This document shows positions 24,955 through 36,906 of a DNA stretch of 64,000 nucleotides, one piece after another. Position numbers and translations under genes: made by a program. The notes beneath the pieces were generated by a model. The model saw nothing but the letters and a program-made list of their open reading frames with translations. It was not told where the DNA came from and made no database searches. This DNA comes from Tribonema minus (taxonomy: Eukaryota > Sar > Xanthophyceae > Tribonematales > Tribonemataceae), in assembly GCA_017506865.1 (NCBI GenBank), contig JAFCMP010000390.1, positions 310,001 through 374,000 of the forward strand. The letters run 5' to 3'. Each line of letters begins with the position of its first letter. Positions within the stretch are counted from its first letter, which is position 1.

Positions 24955-26236
24955 CGCGCTGCAGCGGGAGGCGTGGAGCTGCCCTTGACATAGCTGGCCA
25001 TCGAGGACAAACGGTTGTCTTAGCAGCTGCTTCGCTCGGTCATGAGGCATGGCCGCGCATGTTTTCGTTCGATTCGAGTAGCGTGCTGGTATCAAATACC
25101 CAAATGCAGCGCGGGAGGGGGGGGCGGGGGGGGGGGGGGGCATCAGGAAGTTCTGGGAGTCCTCAGAGCCAGTTTGACCGCCTGTTGACCCTCCCCCTCC
25201 CATGTACATATCCTGCCAGGCGAAACAAATGGGTACCGTTGCAATGTAGCGGCACGGGGGCGAACAAAGAACAGGGCCACATTTGGTTTAGCTGGTGTGA
25301 GGGTGATGTTGAGTGGTCGTGGTCCATGATGGTTGTTTCTGTTGTTCGGGCCTCGTGGCTTCTGCTGCTCCCGTCAGGGGCATGCACTGGGCAATCTCGC
25401 AACTCGCATGGACGGCGGTTTGTGCCGATGCTGTTTTGACGCACGGCATACAGTTTGAGCGTTGTTGTTCGCACACTCACACGAGGGAATGTAAATACTT
25501 TCAAGTATGCAGGGCTGGTGATCGCCGCATGGAGATCTTTCTTTTTGTGCATTGCCTTTGTAGGGCCCTCCAACATGATTTCATTCTGCTCTTTGGTGTG
25601 AACAAATGTCAATCATGTGGCTGTTGCCCATCAATTAACAATGGTTCGTGACCGATGCTGACATCTGGTGTGTGCTGCTTGATTACAAATGTCCAGACCG
25701 CGCTGGTGTCAGCTCTTCAGTTAGCACATGTGCCGTATTTGGGAGCCTGATGGGGGCATTGGGGGGCAACAAAAGCACACAAAAGCGCCTTGTTGTTGCA
25801 AGCTTACGGCATCGGTGGACAGGCCAATGAAAACAAACTGATATGATGTCGCTTGCTGTAGCAAGCCAGACAGCACCGGCGACGCGCATGCAAACTGTCC
25901 TGGACGGCGGGCTGTCAGAGCCGCAGGTACTGTGCGAGAGCGGCTGCATGCGTCGCGTGCGCGCTCAAAGACGGCGGCGGCGGCGGCGGCGGCGGACTCA
26001 CTCGTACTCGTATGTCCTCGAATGAACCGTTCAAAAACTTCAACTGAAAAACAGTTGGCTTCTTTGTCTTGGATCCTGGTCTATGCTCCGGCGCGGTACA
26101 GCAGTGCTTGACGAAGATCATGGTAGTCAAGGGTGCCCGGTGACAGTGTTAGGCACCGTGATGTGAGCGACCCAACACCTTGTGGCGGCCCGCCGGTGCA
26201 GCAGCGTCGCGAGCTTGACGCTTTTTGAAAAACCAT
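24955..26236. other. Spacer with G tract and CGG repeat
   Basis: This is the 3' flank of the ureohydrolase gene. It holds an interrupted G-run (about 25117-25139) and a (CGG)n tract around 25974-25996. No exon with both splice sites and phase could be supported. Confidence 0.4.
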
Positions 26237-28167
26237 ATGGACAGCCGAGATGCAAGGCGTGGAAGTATCAGGCCAGCGCTGGGGGCAACGCAGCCAGAGA
26301 CACAGCGCTTGGAATCGGTGCCTTCTCCTCCTCCGCATGTCACAGGCCCCTCTCCTGACAGGCTTGCTGCAATTCACACACGCAAAGGACTGCCGAATAG
26401 ACCTGCACCACCGCCAGGACCCCCGCCTCAGGTGTTTCTTGACGGCCCCAGCGAGAGGCACAGGTCACAGCAGCTGATGCCAGCGGGCGGCGCGGTGTTG
26501 GTGCCACCTCTGAGGCCGGGTCAAAAGCCGCCGCCGCCTCCAGGAGGCCCGCCGCCTGCCGGTCTAGGCAGTGGACTGGAGCCTCTGCGGCGGGAGTCGG
26601 TGACCAGGTGCGGCCTGCAGTTCGTTGCGGAATGGAAGGCACAATGGGGATGGCAGCTTTGTCAGACACGAGCAGATCAGCGAATCTTCAACATTGCATG
26701 CTCCTTGACGCAGTCGAGGGCAGCATGCCAACAGCAGGCGGTTCGCTGTGGTCGTCACTGCTAGTTTGCAACAGGAAGCAAAGTGCCAACAGATAATGGT
26801 GTCCTGAAATCGCCCTACTGCCCCGCTTCAACAGCATTGCACAGCAACCAGCTTGCGCCGCAGCCACATGCTCTGGCTCCTACAAGCACGGTCACATGCA
26901 TCTTCCCTACGTCTGTTGTAGTAACCTATCTGCGCATGTGCACTGCGCCTGCGCTGCAGCAATGCATCGTACGCATACGGCATTCCACGCACCACAATCA
27001 GACAGCGCTCTAACAGCACTTTGATTCGCGCCTCGCAGGCTCTTCCCTGACAGCCAGCAGGCGCCCCCGCAGCCCCCGCGCAGGCCCCTCCTCAGGGCCA
27101 CCTCCCTCGACTCGGTGCCCACGCTCAGCCCGCAGGGCTTCAAGCCGCCTCCGCCGCGTGGGCCGCCGCCGCCGGGCGCGGAGCGCCGCAACTCGTCGTC
27201 CGTGCCGCTGCTGCAGCCGCTGAGCAGCCGCCCCAGCACGGACGGCAGCAGCAGCAACGGCGCCAACAGCTCCGCGTCGCTGGCGGCCGCGTCAATGTCG
27301 GATCTGTCCAAAGGGGGCTCCATGGCCCCCCTCGCGCCGCTCGACCCGCCGCCCGGCGGTGATGCCGCCGCGGCAGCGGGGGCGAGTCGCCGCCCCTCTG
27401 CGCCGTTCCCGGGGGGGCTCTCAAAGCACCCCTCGCCGCCGCAGGGCCTGCCGCCGGAAGCGGCGTCCATGGGCCCGCGGCGGCACTCGCTGCAGTCGCT
27501 GCCGACGGCGGCGGCGGTGGCGACGGCGTCGGCGGAAGCGGCGGCGGCTCTGGCACTGGCGGGCGTGGCGCAGCTGCGGAGGCCCAGCGGCGACAGCAGC
27601 GCCGCGTCCGCCGCCGGCGCCCCTCCCCCCCCCATGCAACCGCCGCCGCACCGCCGCCCATCGGATGCGTCGCAGTCCACGCTGTTGACAGCAGCGCCAG
27701 GCGCGGCCTCGCAGGTGCGGCGGCCGAGCGGCGACAGCATCAGCAGCAGCGGCGGAGGCGGCGGCAGCTGCGCCCCGCCGCCGGCGCATCGCAGGCCCTC
27801 GGGCCCGCCGCCGGGGCCGCCGCCGCTGCTGGAGGGGGGGCGGCGGCCGTCAGGGGCCGGGGCAGCAGCGCTCGGAGCAGGGGGGCCGATGGTACCGCGT
27901 CTGTCGCTGTCGTCGTACTGCCCAGAGAGGGCCGCGGGGGCGGTTGTGGGGGATATGGGGGGACTGCGGTCACGGCGAGGGTCGCAGCAGCCGCCGGCGG
28001 TGGAGTACCGGCGGTACTCTATCACGGGGGAGGCGGAGTTCTGCGTGCCGGACGGCGGGGAGGGGCTGGGGCGGCGGCCCAGCGTGGGGTCCGATCGGTC
28101 GGGGGGAGGGTATGGCGGCGCGGGTGCAAGTGAGACAGAATCGCGAATTTGGTACTACGAAGAGTAG
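26237..28167 (+). CDS. Disordered Pro/Ser/Ala-rich protein with repeated RRxS sites
   Basis: Two exons, 26237-26607 and 27039-28167, separated by an AG|GTGCGG...CGCAG|G intron. Phase 2 is completed by one base, giving 499 residues and a TAG stop. No folded domain is visible. The sequence is proline-rich (GQKPPPPPGGPPPAG, FKPPPPRGPPPPGAERR) and carries at least twelve Arg-Arg-x-Ser sites: RRGS, RRES, RRNS, RRPS (several), RRHS, RRGS and RRYS. These match the substrate consensus of basophilic kinases such as PKA, and several resemble 14-3-3 sites. The ATG at 26237 follows an in-frame TGA at 26216, so it could be the true start, or the exon could begin at an internal acceptor and the gene could have upstream exons. 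The exons are strongly coding by composition; function is unknown. Confidence 0.72.
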
Positions 28168-29281
28168 CCGTTGCGCAGAGTTCGAGCAGCACAGTGTTGG
28201 CATGCTGCAGGTTGCTTGCAGTATCAAAGCTCGCAAACAATGGCGTTGGGTTATGCCTGACCTCGTTGCCTGTGATTCTTCGAGGTGGGCCACTGACCAA
28301 TGGCTGCATGCAGGCACCGTAACAAGCAGCTCAGAGTTTGTACCTCATGTAAGGTCTGTTGACGAGGTACCTACCAAATAGGGAAACCGCGTTGTTGAGC
28401 GTTTCACGGTGCAATCAGTGTGATAGCTCTTTGCACTGGCGGCTAGCTGGAGATTTGTCATTTTCATGTTTTTAAACAGGCTGTCTTGACACAAGCTGCT
28501 TGGCAGCTTTGCTTACTGACGATTCTGTGCGTGTGAGTCTCTATAATCTGATCCTGCGAACACTTGAAGTAGGTATTTGCATGCCGCGGCACTTCAAGTT
28601 GCAGCTAAGCATATGTGCGTGCATATGCAGTCAACCTGGATGTTGCTGATGCGTCTTACTTATGACGCATTTGCTGCCGTATACTTCCACTAGCAGTGAG
28701 TTCACATTTGCAGCAGTGACGTTGATCACCGTTGCATCCGTTTCATCGGCAAATGTTTTGGCGTTGAACAATAATTTGCTCAAATGTGGCCATGATGCCT
28801 GTGTTGGGGTCGCAATTGGATTCACACATGCTGCAACCGGTGAGCGTTGCCATGTAGCGTGCAAGCGCGCACAGTCAGGCACCTGAATTCACCACGAGTA
28901 CTGAAGAAAGGGTGGGTTCTTGGACGGCTAGGCGTGTCAATAAGTTACTGCAATATTCCCCATTTGCATGCATGGACGTGAACACCTACAATGTGCTTCA
29001 GAGCATCATGCGCGAATGAAGTCTTCACTAAGCGGATCACCGCAACCAGCTCCCTGAAACTTGAGATGGCTTGCATGAGCTTCGGCGCGCATTGTGGGTG
29101 CCACTAGCCGGCGAGCTTGGGAAGTTTCTCGTGCATGGGACTCGCCTGCAGCATCTGCGAGCTCCAACGTGCATTCACTTTTTAGAATACTATTGAATCA
29201 CGGATTGCAACCATTTGGCTCATCGGCCAGTACAAGGCCATGTCATGACAGCGATCGTGCGTGCCTTGTCATTGCGACCAG
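28168..29281. other. Spacer, no gene supported
   Basis: Mixed-composition sequence between the RRxS-rich gene and the Sel1 gene. 5' exons of the Sel1 gene should lie here or just downstream, but I cannot identify any with confidence. Confidence 0.35.
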
Positions 29282-29955
29282 CCGGAGACGATGGCCCTGG
29301 ACTGACAGCGGTGCAATGCTTCAACCAGGGCGTCACGCACCAGGTATTTTGAAGTACAGGAATTCAAGTCCGTGGCCGCTGCGCAAAATGACAGTCTGCT
29401 GCCGTCGCCAACTCCTTTGTGAAAGTGGCATCGATGCACGTGCAAGTGCCTGCGTCTTTCAGTTGTCAGGGTGCAGCGGCTGGTTGCGTTTGGTGGAGCA
29501 TCACTGCCGCTGGCCTGGACGAATACTCTGCGCACCATAGGTGCTGATACCAAAAAGTGGTGGCGGCTCGAACGTATTGTCCATACCGTGGAAGCACTTG
29601 CATGAATGCTCACTTGCCAGTGAGCGGGGTCGAGCGGCGGAAACTGGAGTCTGCTTGGCTGACGGACGCTTGCCCGGCCGAACCTGGACACTCAGTACGA
29701 GCATGTCATATCAAGGTCAAGGGTGAAAGGGTCATTGCACATGGTGTCTGTCTGCACCATTGTAGTCATAGGTGCCACTAGCCTCCAGGCCAAGTCGAAC
29801 GATACTACCATAGCTATACCACCTGCTTTGCACATGCATGATGTGACGACTGGATGCATACTCATGCTGTACTGCAGCAACATGCCAGCATCAGCCGTGC
29901 ACTGGTCCTGCTGCAGTTCTGAACCTGACCTGGTGACCATGCTTCTTGCGTGCAG

Positions 29956-32900
29956 CGGCATGGGGAGCAGGCTGCAGCGGCGGCCATGTACGCCAGAGCC
30001 GCAGAGATGGGGCACCCTAAGGTGCGCAACCTCACGTGTGTACTAGGATGCTCGTGAAGACCGTGCTATGGACCGGCATGCAGGATTTCGTATTGTACCA
30101 TGAAGCCGGTGACTCATGATGTCAGGACTGAATCAGTCCATCAGAATGATCGATCAGAGTATCGTGGCGCCTCGCCTGGCATCGTGCCGTGTCCTTGGCG
30201 ATGTCGCGTTGCTCGTGAAGGATGCGAGGTTTCGCTTGCATGAATGTAGGCGCGCGTGAAGGGGCGCTTAACGCTGCGCCCATAGCCGTCGGCCAGAGTG
30301 CAAGCGACTCCTGCACGTGATGCGCGGACCAGGTGCCGTCGCGGCGCGCGCCAAGACAGCACCACGCAATGGCCCGGCAATGCCCCTGAACCGACAGCTC
30401 ACGCTGGCACAGCCGCCTCCATTCTGCCCGCGCTGACGGTCCATCACGTAATCACCCCCCGCCACCTCTCGCGATGCTTCCCAACGCGCCTCGGCCCCCT
30501 GACCGCCCGCAGGCGCAGCACAACCTGGCGGCCATGTACGAGAAGGGCGTGAGCGGCATGGCCAAGGACGATAGGGAGGCGGTGCGCCTCTTCACGCTGG
30601 CCGCGGAGGCGGGCCTCGCAGAGTCGAGCTACTCGCTCGCCATGCACTTCAAGTTGGGGCTAGGTGCGCAACGCGGTGACGTGCCATGCCCCACTGAGCG
30701 GGACGCTGCGGTGACGCATGCGCCCACTGTGCACGTGTTGGCGAATGGCTGTATTGCTGATTTGCCTCTGCGACTTTGTGGGCCCTAGGCGCTGCGCGCC
30801 GCTGCTGCCGCACTGCGTGCCGCCGACGTGCACCCGCGGAGCAAAGAGGGGCGGCAGACCTCAGCGGTGGTGGAGGGCATCTGGACGCAGCAGGCATCGT
30901 CGACGGTCTCCGGTGACGCAGGAGTCACCGCCTGTATCGCTGGCCTGTCCCGCGCCTGCACTGCTTCGTGAAGGCTGTACTGCATCGTCGGTTGCCATGT
31001 GTCATGGCAGCATCGCCGCAGCGGCCGCGCCGCCGTGCGACAGGCTTTCATGCCCAGCGCATGCTGACTAACGCGTTGATTGCGTGGCTCCCGCCGCCGC
31101 TGCGCGCCGCCCCTTCCCGCCGCAGGCTGCGAACAGGACGACGGCAAGTGCGTGCACTACCTCGAGCGGGCCAGCGGTCAGGTGAGGCAGCGCTCAGTCA
31201 GCAGGCCGATCCGTTGAGTGATGGCGCGCGCGCTTGAATGCACCGACGCAGTGCTCGTGCTCATGATTGTGCCTTGCCAGGATGTATGCTGCCTTGCTGC
31301 GTATGGAGCTGAATATCCGCGCGTTTGTTTTCTTTCCTCGACGGCATGCGCGTGTCAACCTGGCGCATCAGTTGGCCGGTGCTGCTGTTGCGCAAGTCAG
31401 ACAATACGGCGTGCAGCAGTGGTCGGACTTCAACATCAAGTGTTCACGGCCAGCATGTTCACTAGGCGCGATTGCTGCGTCACTGCGCTGCCTTGCAGCA
31501 CGCTCTGGGGTGTGCTGTGCTTAGCAGCATGAACGCGAATGGCCAATTGACCGGGTTGCGGAACTCGCTTGACGTGTCCCTTCATGAGCAGCATGCAACC
31601 GCGACCGCATCTGCATACCACTTCGACTGCTCAGACACATCTTGTGAGCGCATTCACATGCTCCAAGTATGTAACTTCTGAGGTACATGTAAATTATGCA
31701 TCTCAATACTTGTGCCTTACACTGGAGCGTGCAAGAGCTCACGCGATGCGCGCGCCGCGCACTGACGTCGCGCCGGCCCCCCGCCGCGCCTCCGCAGGGG
31801 CTGCCCAAGGCGCAGTTCAACCTGGGGCTCATGTACGAGAAGGGCAGGGGCATCGCTCCGGACGTGCTCGCCGCAGAGGCGCTTGACGCTGCTAAAGAGT
31901 GCTATCGCTCAGCAGCGATGGCCGGCGTGCCTAAGGTGCGCTGCGTTCTCGGACACAGGGACGTCGTGATGCTTGGTCCATGTCGATGGTTGCGACGCTG
32001 CAGCGTTGAGGAGCTGAGTCGGTCACTCGCTGTAGAGCGCTGTTGCGATGACCTGCTCAGTTCATCAGACTGATTCGATAGCGCGGGGGCTCGCAGACAC
32101 CACGTGTCTGTTCACCGTCCTCAAACGGTGCCAGCAACATGGCCACTTACAACGCATTCTCCGCGCCATTTCGTTGCGTACTGGTGCTGTGTACGAAAGC
32201 AGGCGCGTGCGTTCGCATCGACTACACGTGTGACCTGCGCCATGCACCTGCACCTTGTGTACACATCACGCGCAGTGTGAGAGCGCTAGACTGCATCCGC
32301 GCAGCCGCGACGCCGGCACACTCGCATCATCACAGCGTCATCACCGCCGCCGTCGCTGCTGCCTGCGCCCTTGCAGGCCGCCGTCAATCTGGGCGTCCTC
32401 TACCTGTCAGGTGCGTTGAGGGGTGCAGTCCGCTTTGCGCGCGCGCCATGTGTGACGTGCCGCCTGCACAGCACCCAATGTGAAACTGCAGAGGTCTGTG
32501 TCGCAACAGCACGCTCGCGCGCGACAATTCAGCGACAGCGCTGAGCGCTGTGCCCCTTGCTGAGCGCTGCATGCCACGCTACTGACGCAACAACTGCCCG
32601 TCGCTGTAACAAGCGCCTTCGGCGCCTCTGCGGCACCTGCCACACGCTTGTTTGCAACGGGGTCCGCGTCGACCAAGTGTTGCCGTTGCATCACCGCGCG
32701 CCGTGCTGCTGTGAACCGCATTTCATGTGAGGGGTGTGGAGGCTGCTAGTCGCCGCAACTCCCACGTGCTTCGCGTGCGGCGTCATACCGCACGCTGATG
32801 TCGTCTGCCTCCCCCTGTGCATCCCGCGCTGCACGCTGACTGACTAGCGTGGCCCGTGACAGGCTATCTCTGTTGCGCATGTCACCATTATGATGTACCG

Positions 32901-34959
32901 CGACAAGACTTGCTGGCAGAGCCAGTTCAGGCATCGCCGCCACTCACAGCAGTACGCCACGTGGCTGTTTGCTGCGCACGTCAAGCCCACGCCACGGGGC
33001 GCGCGTGTTTGCCGTGCGATGCGCGCCGCGCCGTCGGCCGTCGGCCCGCCGCCGCGGCGGAGCACACCGGCGCGGAGGCAACAGCCCACTTCACAAGCGC
33101 ACCGACTGCTCTCGTGTCACTCAACTGCACTAGTCCACAGCCACGGCGGACCGCTGCAGCTCACGCACCGCTGTCGTGGGCGCCCTCCGCCGAGGCAGCA
33201 ATGCAGTCCACAACAAGCGCATCGACTGCGCATGGCACCCGACTGTGCGAGTCACAGCCACATAGTCTGCTGCAGCTCACGCGTGGCCGCCAACGTGCGT
33301 CGCTGCGCTGCGCAGGCCGGCTCGCGGCCGATGGCGGCCTCAACGCGGAGGCCGAGGCAGTGCGCTGGTTCCGGCGCGCCGCCGACTACGGCGACGCCTC
33401 CGCCAAGTGGAACCTGGCGCTGTGCTACCAGCGCGGCATTGGCGTGCCAGCGGACGCGGCCATGGCGCAGCGCCTGCGCGACGAGGTGCGTGGGCGTGAC
33501 GCTCCGCGCTTCAAGTCTAATGAACAACTATGCAAGTTGTTTGATGTTTTAGTTCAGAGTAAATGTTTGTTTTGTTCAGTACAAAATACTGGACCCGTGA
33601 CTCTATGCCCGCTGCGCGATGCGGTGGGGCGATGCGTAAGAGCAGTGCGACGCGTGCGCGGTGTTTGCGCCGCCGGAGGAAGGGGCGCACGGGATGAGTG
33701 CAAGTTCAGGCATGCGCAACACGTGCAGAAGGCGTGCTGCCGCTGCCGTGCAAGTGGGGGGTGTGTGTTTTGCCGCACGGCGCGTGTGTGAAGTCGGGCA
33801 ATGCCGATGCGACGTGGGGTGAGACCCTGCGAATATCTTCAAGGGTTGCGCCGAGGGCTGTCGTGTCGTGGGCGCGTGTGCTCTGGAGCTGCGCGCTGCT
33901 CGCACCTTCCGTCAGCTTGCTTGTGGCTTGCTCACATTGCACTATACCCGTGGTAGTAACCCCACGCGTCCGGCGTGCGCAATGACAGGTGGACGAGATC
34001 GAGCAGTCGGCCTCCGGCGTCCCCGCCGCCGCTGCTGCCGTGGCGCACGCCGGCGCCGCCCCGAAGCAACAACTGCAGCCGCCGCCGCAGCAGCAGCAGG
34101 CGCAGCAGCGGCCGGAGGCCTTCTACTTCCGGCGCGAAAGCAGCGACTCCACGGCCACGCTCGACGGCCGCGCGCTGCCGCCGCAGCTGCAGGCTGCGAC
34201 AGCAGCGGCGGCGGCGGCAGCGGCACCGAAAGCCTCCGTGACGCCCGAGTATCCGGCAGATCGGAAACCGCGCGGCAGCCCGGAGTCCGCGGTGCGCAAG
34301 AGCTCCTCGTCGTTTGGGCCGGCGGCGCTGGAGCAGGCGATAGCGGCGGGGCGCGCGCAGGCGCTGCGCGGCGCGCCGCGCGGAGCGGAGGAGAAGGACG
34401 AGTGGTCGCCGCTGCACAGGGTGCGATAGGCGGTCTGTGGTCTGATGCATCATGTGCCTGGAACTCAAAAGTGCAGTATGACCAACGGGAGCGCACACGG
34501 CACCACCGGGCGGGACGGAGCAGAAAGGCATGTGGCATCCGCTGCTGCACACGATAAGATTGGCCATTGCACTGATGTTAATCTGTGCTGCAGCGTACGA
34601 CGAGCCTAGTTGCTGGAGTGCTTCGCTGATGCTCCACGAGTCCTGGTGGCTGGAGCATGTTGTATTCCTCTCGCCTCACACAGGCACCGCGAGGCAAGTA
34701 GTCGACAGGAATTTTTACCAGCATGCCGTCGGCGCGCGCTTCTATGAGGCCACGACGCTGCCGCCGCTGACGCTCACACATCGCGCTCTCGGCCGCGCAA
34801 CTTCAACAGGTGCCCAGCGACCGCAGCCTGGAGCGTCACCAGCCGCCGCCGTCGACTCTCCAGCGCCGCCCCAGCAAGCCCACGCCCGAGGCGATCGCGC
34901 GCGTCAAGGCGGCCAAGAGCCTCTTTGAAGCCAAGAACGCGGCGAGAGACGACGCGTAA
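29956..34959 (+). CDS. Sel1-repeat (SEL1L/TPR-like) protein, 5' end incomplete
   Basis: Sel1 repeats form alpha/alpha scaffolds, best known in ER-associated degradation and signalling adaptors. Eight exons are supported: 29956-30021, 30513-30663, 31126-31181, 31798-31935, 32377-32410, 33316-33485, 33989-34420, 34810-34959. All phases agree (398 residues plus TAA). Repeat signatures are AAMYARAAEMGHPK, AQHNLAAMYEKGV...AVRLFTLAAEAGLAES, AQFNLGLMYEKGRGI...CYRSAAMAGVPK, AAVNLGVLYLSG, and AVRWFRRAADYGDASAKWNL / LALCYQRGIGVPADAAMA. After the repeats comes a Gln/Ala-rich disordered region and a basic end (RRPSKPTPEAIARVKAAKS). The gene must begin further upstream. An exon at 29282-29343 (GDDGPGLTAVQCFNQGVTHQ, phase-compatible) is a candidate. 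No signal peptide or transmembrane segment is seen in the part recovered, so ER location cannot be claimed. Confidence 0.86.
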
Positions 34960-36906
34960 CGGCGGGGGGCGCGGGGGGGTAGCGTGGGGCAATTGGCCCC
35001 GCGCACGCGGCTGAGGGGAAGGTATCTCCCTCTCGAGCGCCCCCCCCCCCCCCCCCCCCTTCTTCCAGCGCACTCAGTGGCGGTGACGCGATCGACGTCC
35101 GTAGTTGAGCAGCGAGCGGGGGTGTTGGGTGTTGCGCAGCGGCCTCTGCAAGGCCCTGCCCCTTCCCCGCCCCCCCCCTCCCCGCTGCCGCCACCACTTG
35201 AGCGCTGACACAGACTGTGTGGGGCATCACGGATGCCCCTCTGTCAGCACGCTGCGGTGCGAGGCTGCGCAGCAGCGCGCGTGCTGTGCCGCCGGCTACT
35301 GCGGGCTGGCGATAGTCGAGGTTACGTGGCGTGTGTGTTTATTACCAACGTGCCGTCCGCGCTCCTTAGTTCGTGGTGTATCGAAACGGTAGGGCAGTAG
35401 GGTATAGGAGGCGCAGCTTTCGGGCGAGCAGCATGGATGGACGGTGGCGCGCGCGGGCGTTGAATGACATGTTCGGCGCACCGCAGCGCTTGATCGCTGA
35501 CACCTCTGCTGGTCTATTGCTGGAGCCATGAGAGTCTCATTGTTGTTGACGCACCGCAGCACCCATGTAAGCCGCCTGCTCACGTCAATAGTGTGCCGCG
35601 CGATCACTGCGCCTGCTTGCGCACAGCGATGATGCGCCTCACATTCATCAACGCTCAGCAGCGTCTCGCGTTGGACATCGTCAACGAGTTGCGGCGGCGC
35701 TCAATGCCGAAGCATCAGCATTTGCCCTGGGGCTGTTTAGTCCGGTGTTCTGGCTGGCGTACTCAACTCATGGCGTGACCATTTGTCTGATGCAGTGCAT
35801 CGGCGCTTTGTGGGTGCTTGACGGCAGAGCCACATTGCACCCGCTCCACTTGGTTTTCCAGCACAAACGATGCCTGGGATGCACAGCAGCAGCGCTCATC
35901 ATCACGGCATCGCATGATTCATGTCAGCCCCTGCCAGCGACGTCTGTTGTTGGTGGCGCACGTTTGCAATGGCAGCTTCACATCCGCAATCCGGTGATGC
36001 CATGGCCGCTTGTTTGGCGGCACGTTAGAGGTGCCGTTTGCGGCTTTGCAAGCGCGCAGCAAGCATCACGACCAAATAATCTGTGAACGGTAGGCTGCAC
36101 CCAGACAAGCTGACAATACAACATGTAAGTTGACACCCGATGGTCACACGGGCGGTCTGTGTCCATCAATTATGCTTTTGTCACTGTACGCTCCAGATGC
36201 ATCTTAATTCACATGCAAATTTCTAATTGTCTTGAACAGCACGAGTACGTTTGGAAGCACACACATACTTGCAGCTGGCACCTGAATTGTGCCATATGGT
36301 CATGCTTGCTGCGACAGTTGAGTAAATGGAGCTGCGTCATGGCGCCTGCTTGTGCCACCGCAGTGCCTTGCCAGTCAGGGCTTAATGAATAAGGCAGCCC
36401 GCATTTGCCATGCCATAATATGGGGGGCGGGGGGAAGGGGGGGGGGGAGGGCTCCGGTGGGGGGGGGGGGGGGGGGGCTCCAGTGCTCACGAACGCGCTG
36501 CACACAAACAAGCAAGGCATGCGCAGTGTCTTGTTTCAGTAAGGACTTGCTAAGGCACGAACGAAACATGTGCCAATGGTACCAACATGCATGGCAGCTT
36601 AGCTCGCTCGAGAACCCACAGTACAAATGGCGAGATGTAATGAAGACCAATTTACTTGCCCAAATGGGAAAGCAACATGAGGCCTTGACCAAGGTGAAAA
36701 ACCTGTCAAATGGTGCTGCAGCGGCACTTGAGAGTGCAATGTGAGGTGCTGCGCTGGTCATTCCAAAAAAACATCTGCTGACTCAGCTGTAGTTTGAGGG
36801 GGTTAGCATCAGGGCTCTGGGCAGTTGGCGCTGTCCCTGAACGGAGCAGCAGTGCCAATCATTCACCATTGCCTACAGCCAGAAGCCCTGTGACCTTCAC
36901 AGTACC
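34960..36906. other. Spacer with an orphan 3' splice-like site and G tracts
   Basis: An uninterrupted 19-nt C tract (35041-35059) followed by TTCTTCCAG looks like a strong 3' splice site shortly after the Sel1 stop. G-rich tracts lie at 36421-36477. An open frame ending at 36744 (LLRHERNMCQWYQHAWQL and onward) has protein-like composition but no recognised family and no splice support. No gene is called. Confidence 0.4.

Noticed and set aside
27140..27789. Long open frames on both strands opposite the RRxS-rich gene.
   Set aside because: High GC removes stop codons in all frames; only the + frame shows coherent RRxS and proline-rich repeats and a phase-consistent splice.
33932..34567. Two 200-codon - strand open frames.
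   Set aside because: Antisense shadows of the GC-rich Sel1 gene exon 33989-34420.
36541..36744. + strand frame with charged, helix-like sequence ending NLSNGAAAALESAM.
   Set aside because: No recognised family, no convincing acceptor in phase (a stop-prone TAAGG follows the TTTCAG), and atypical AT-richer codon use for this window.
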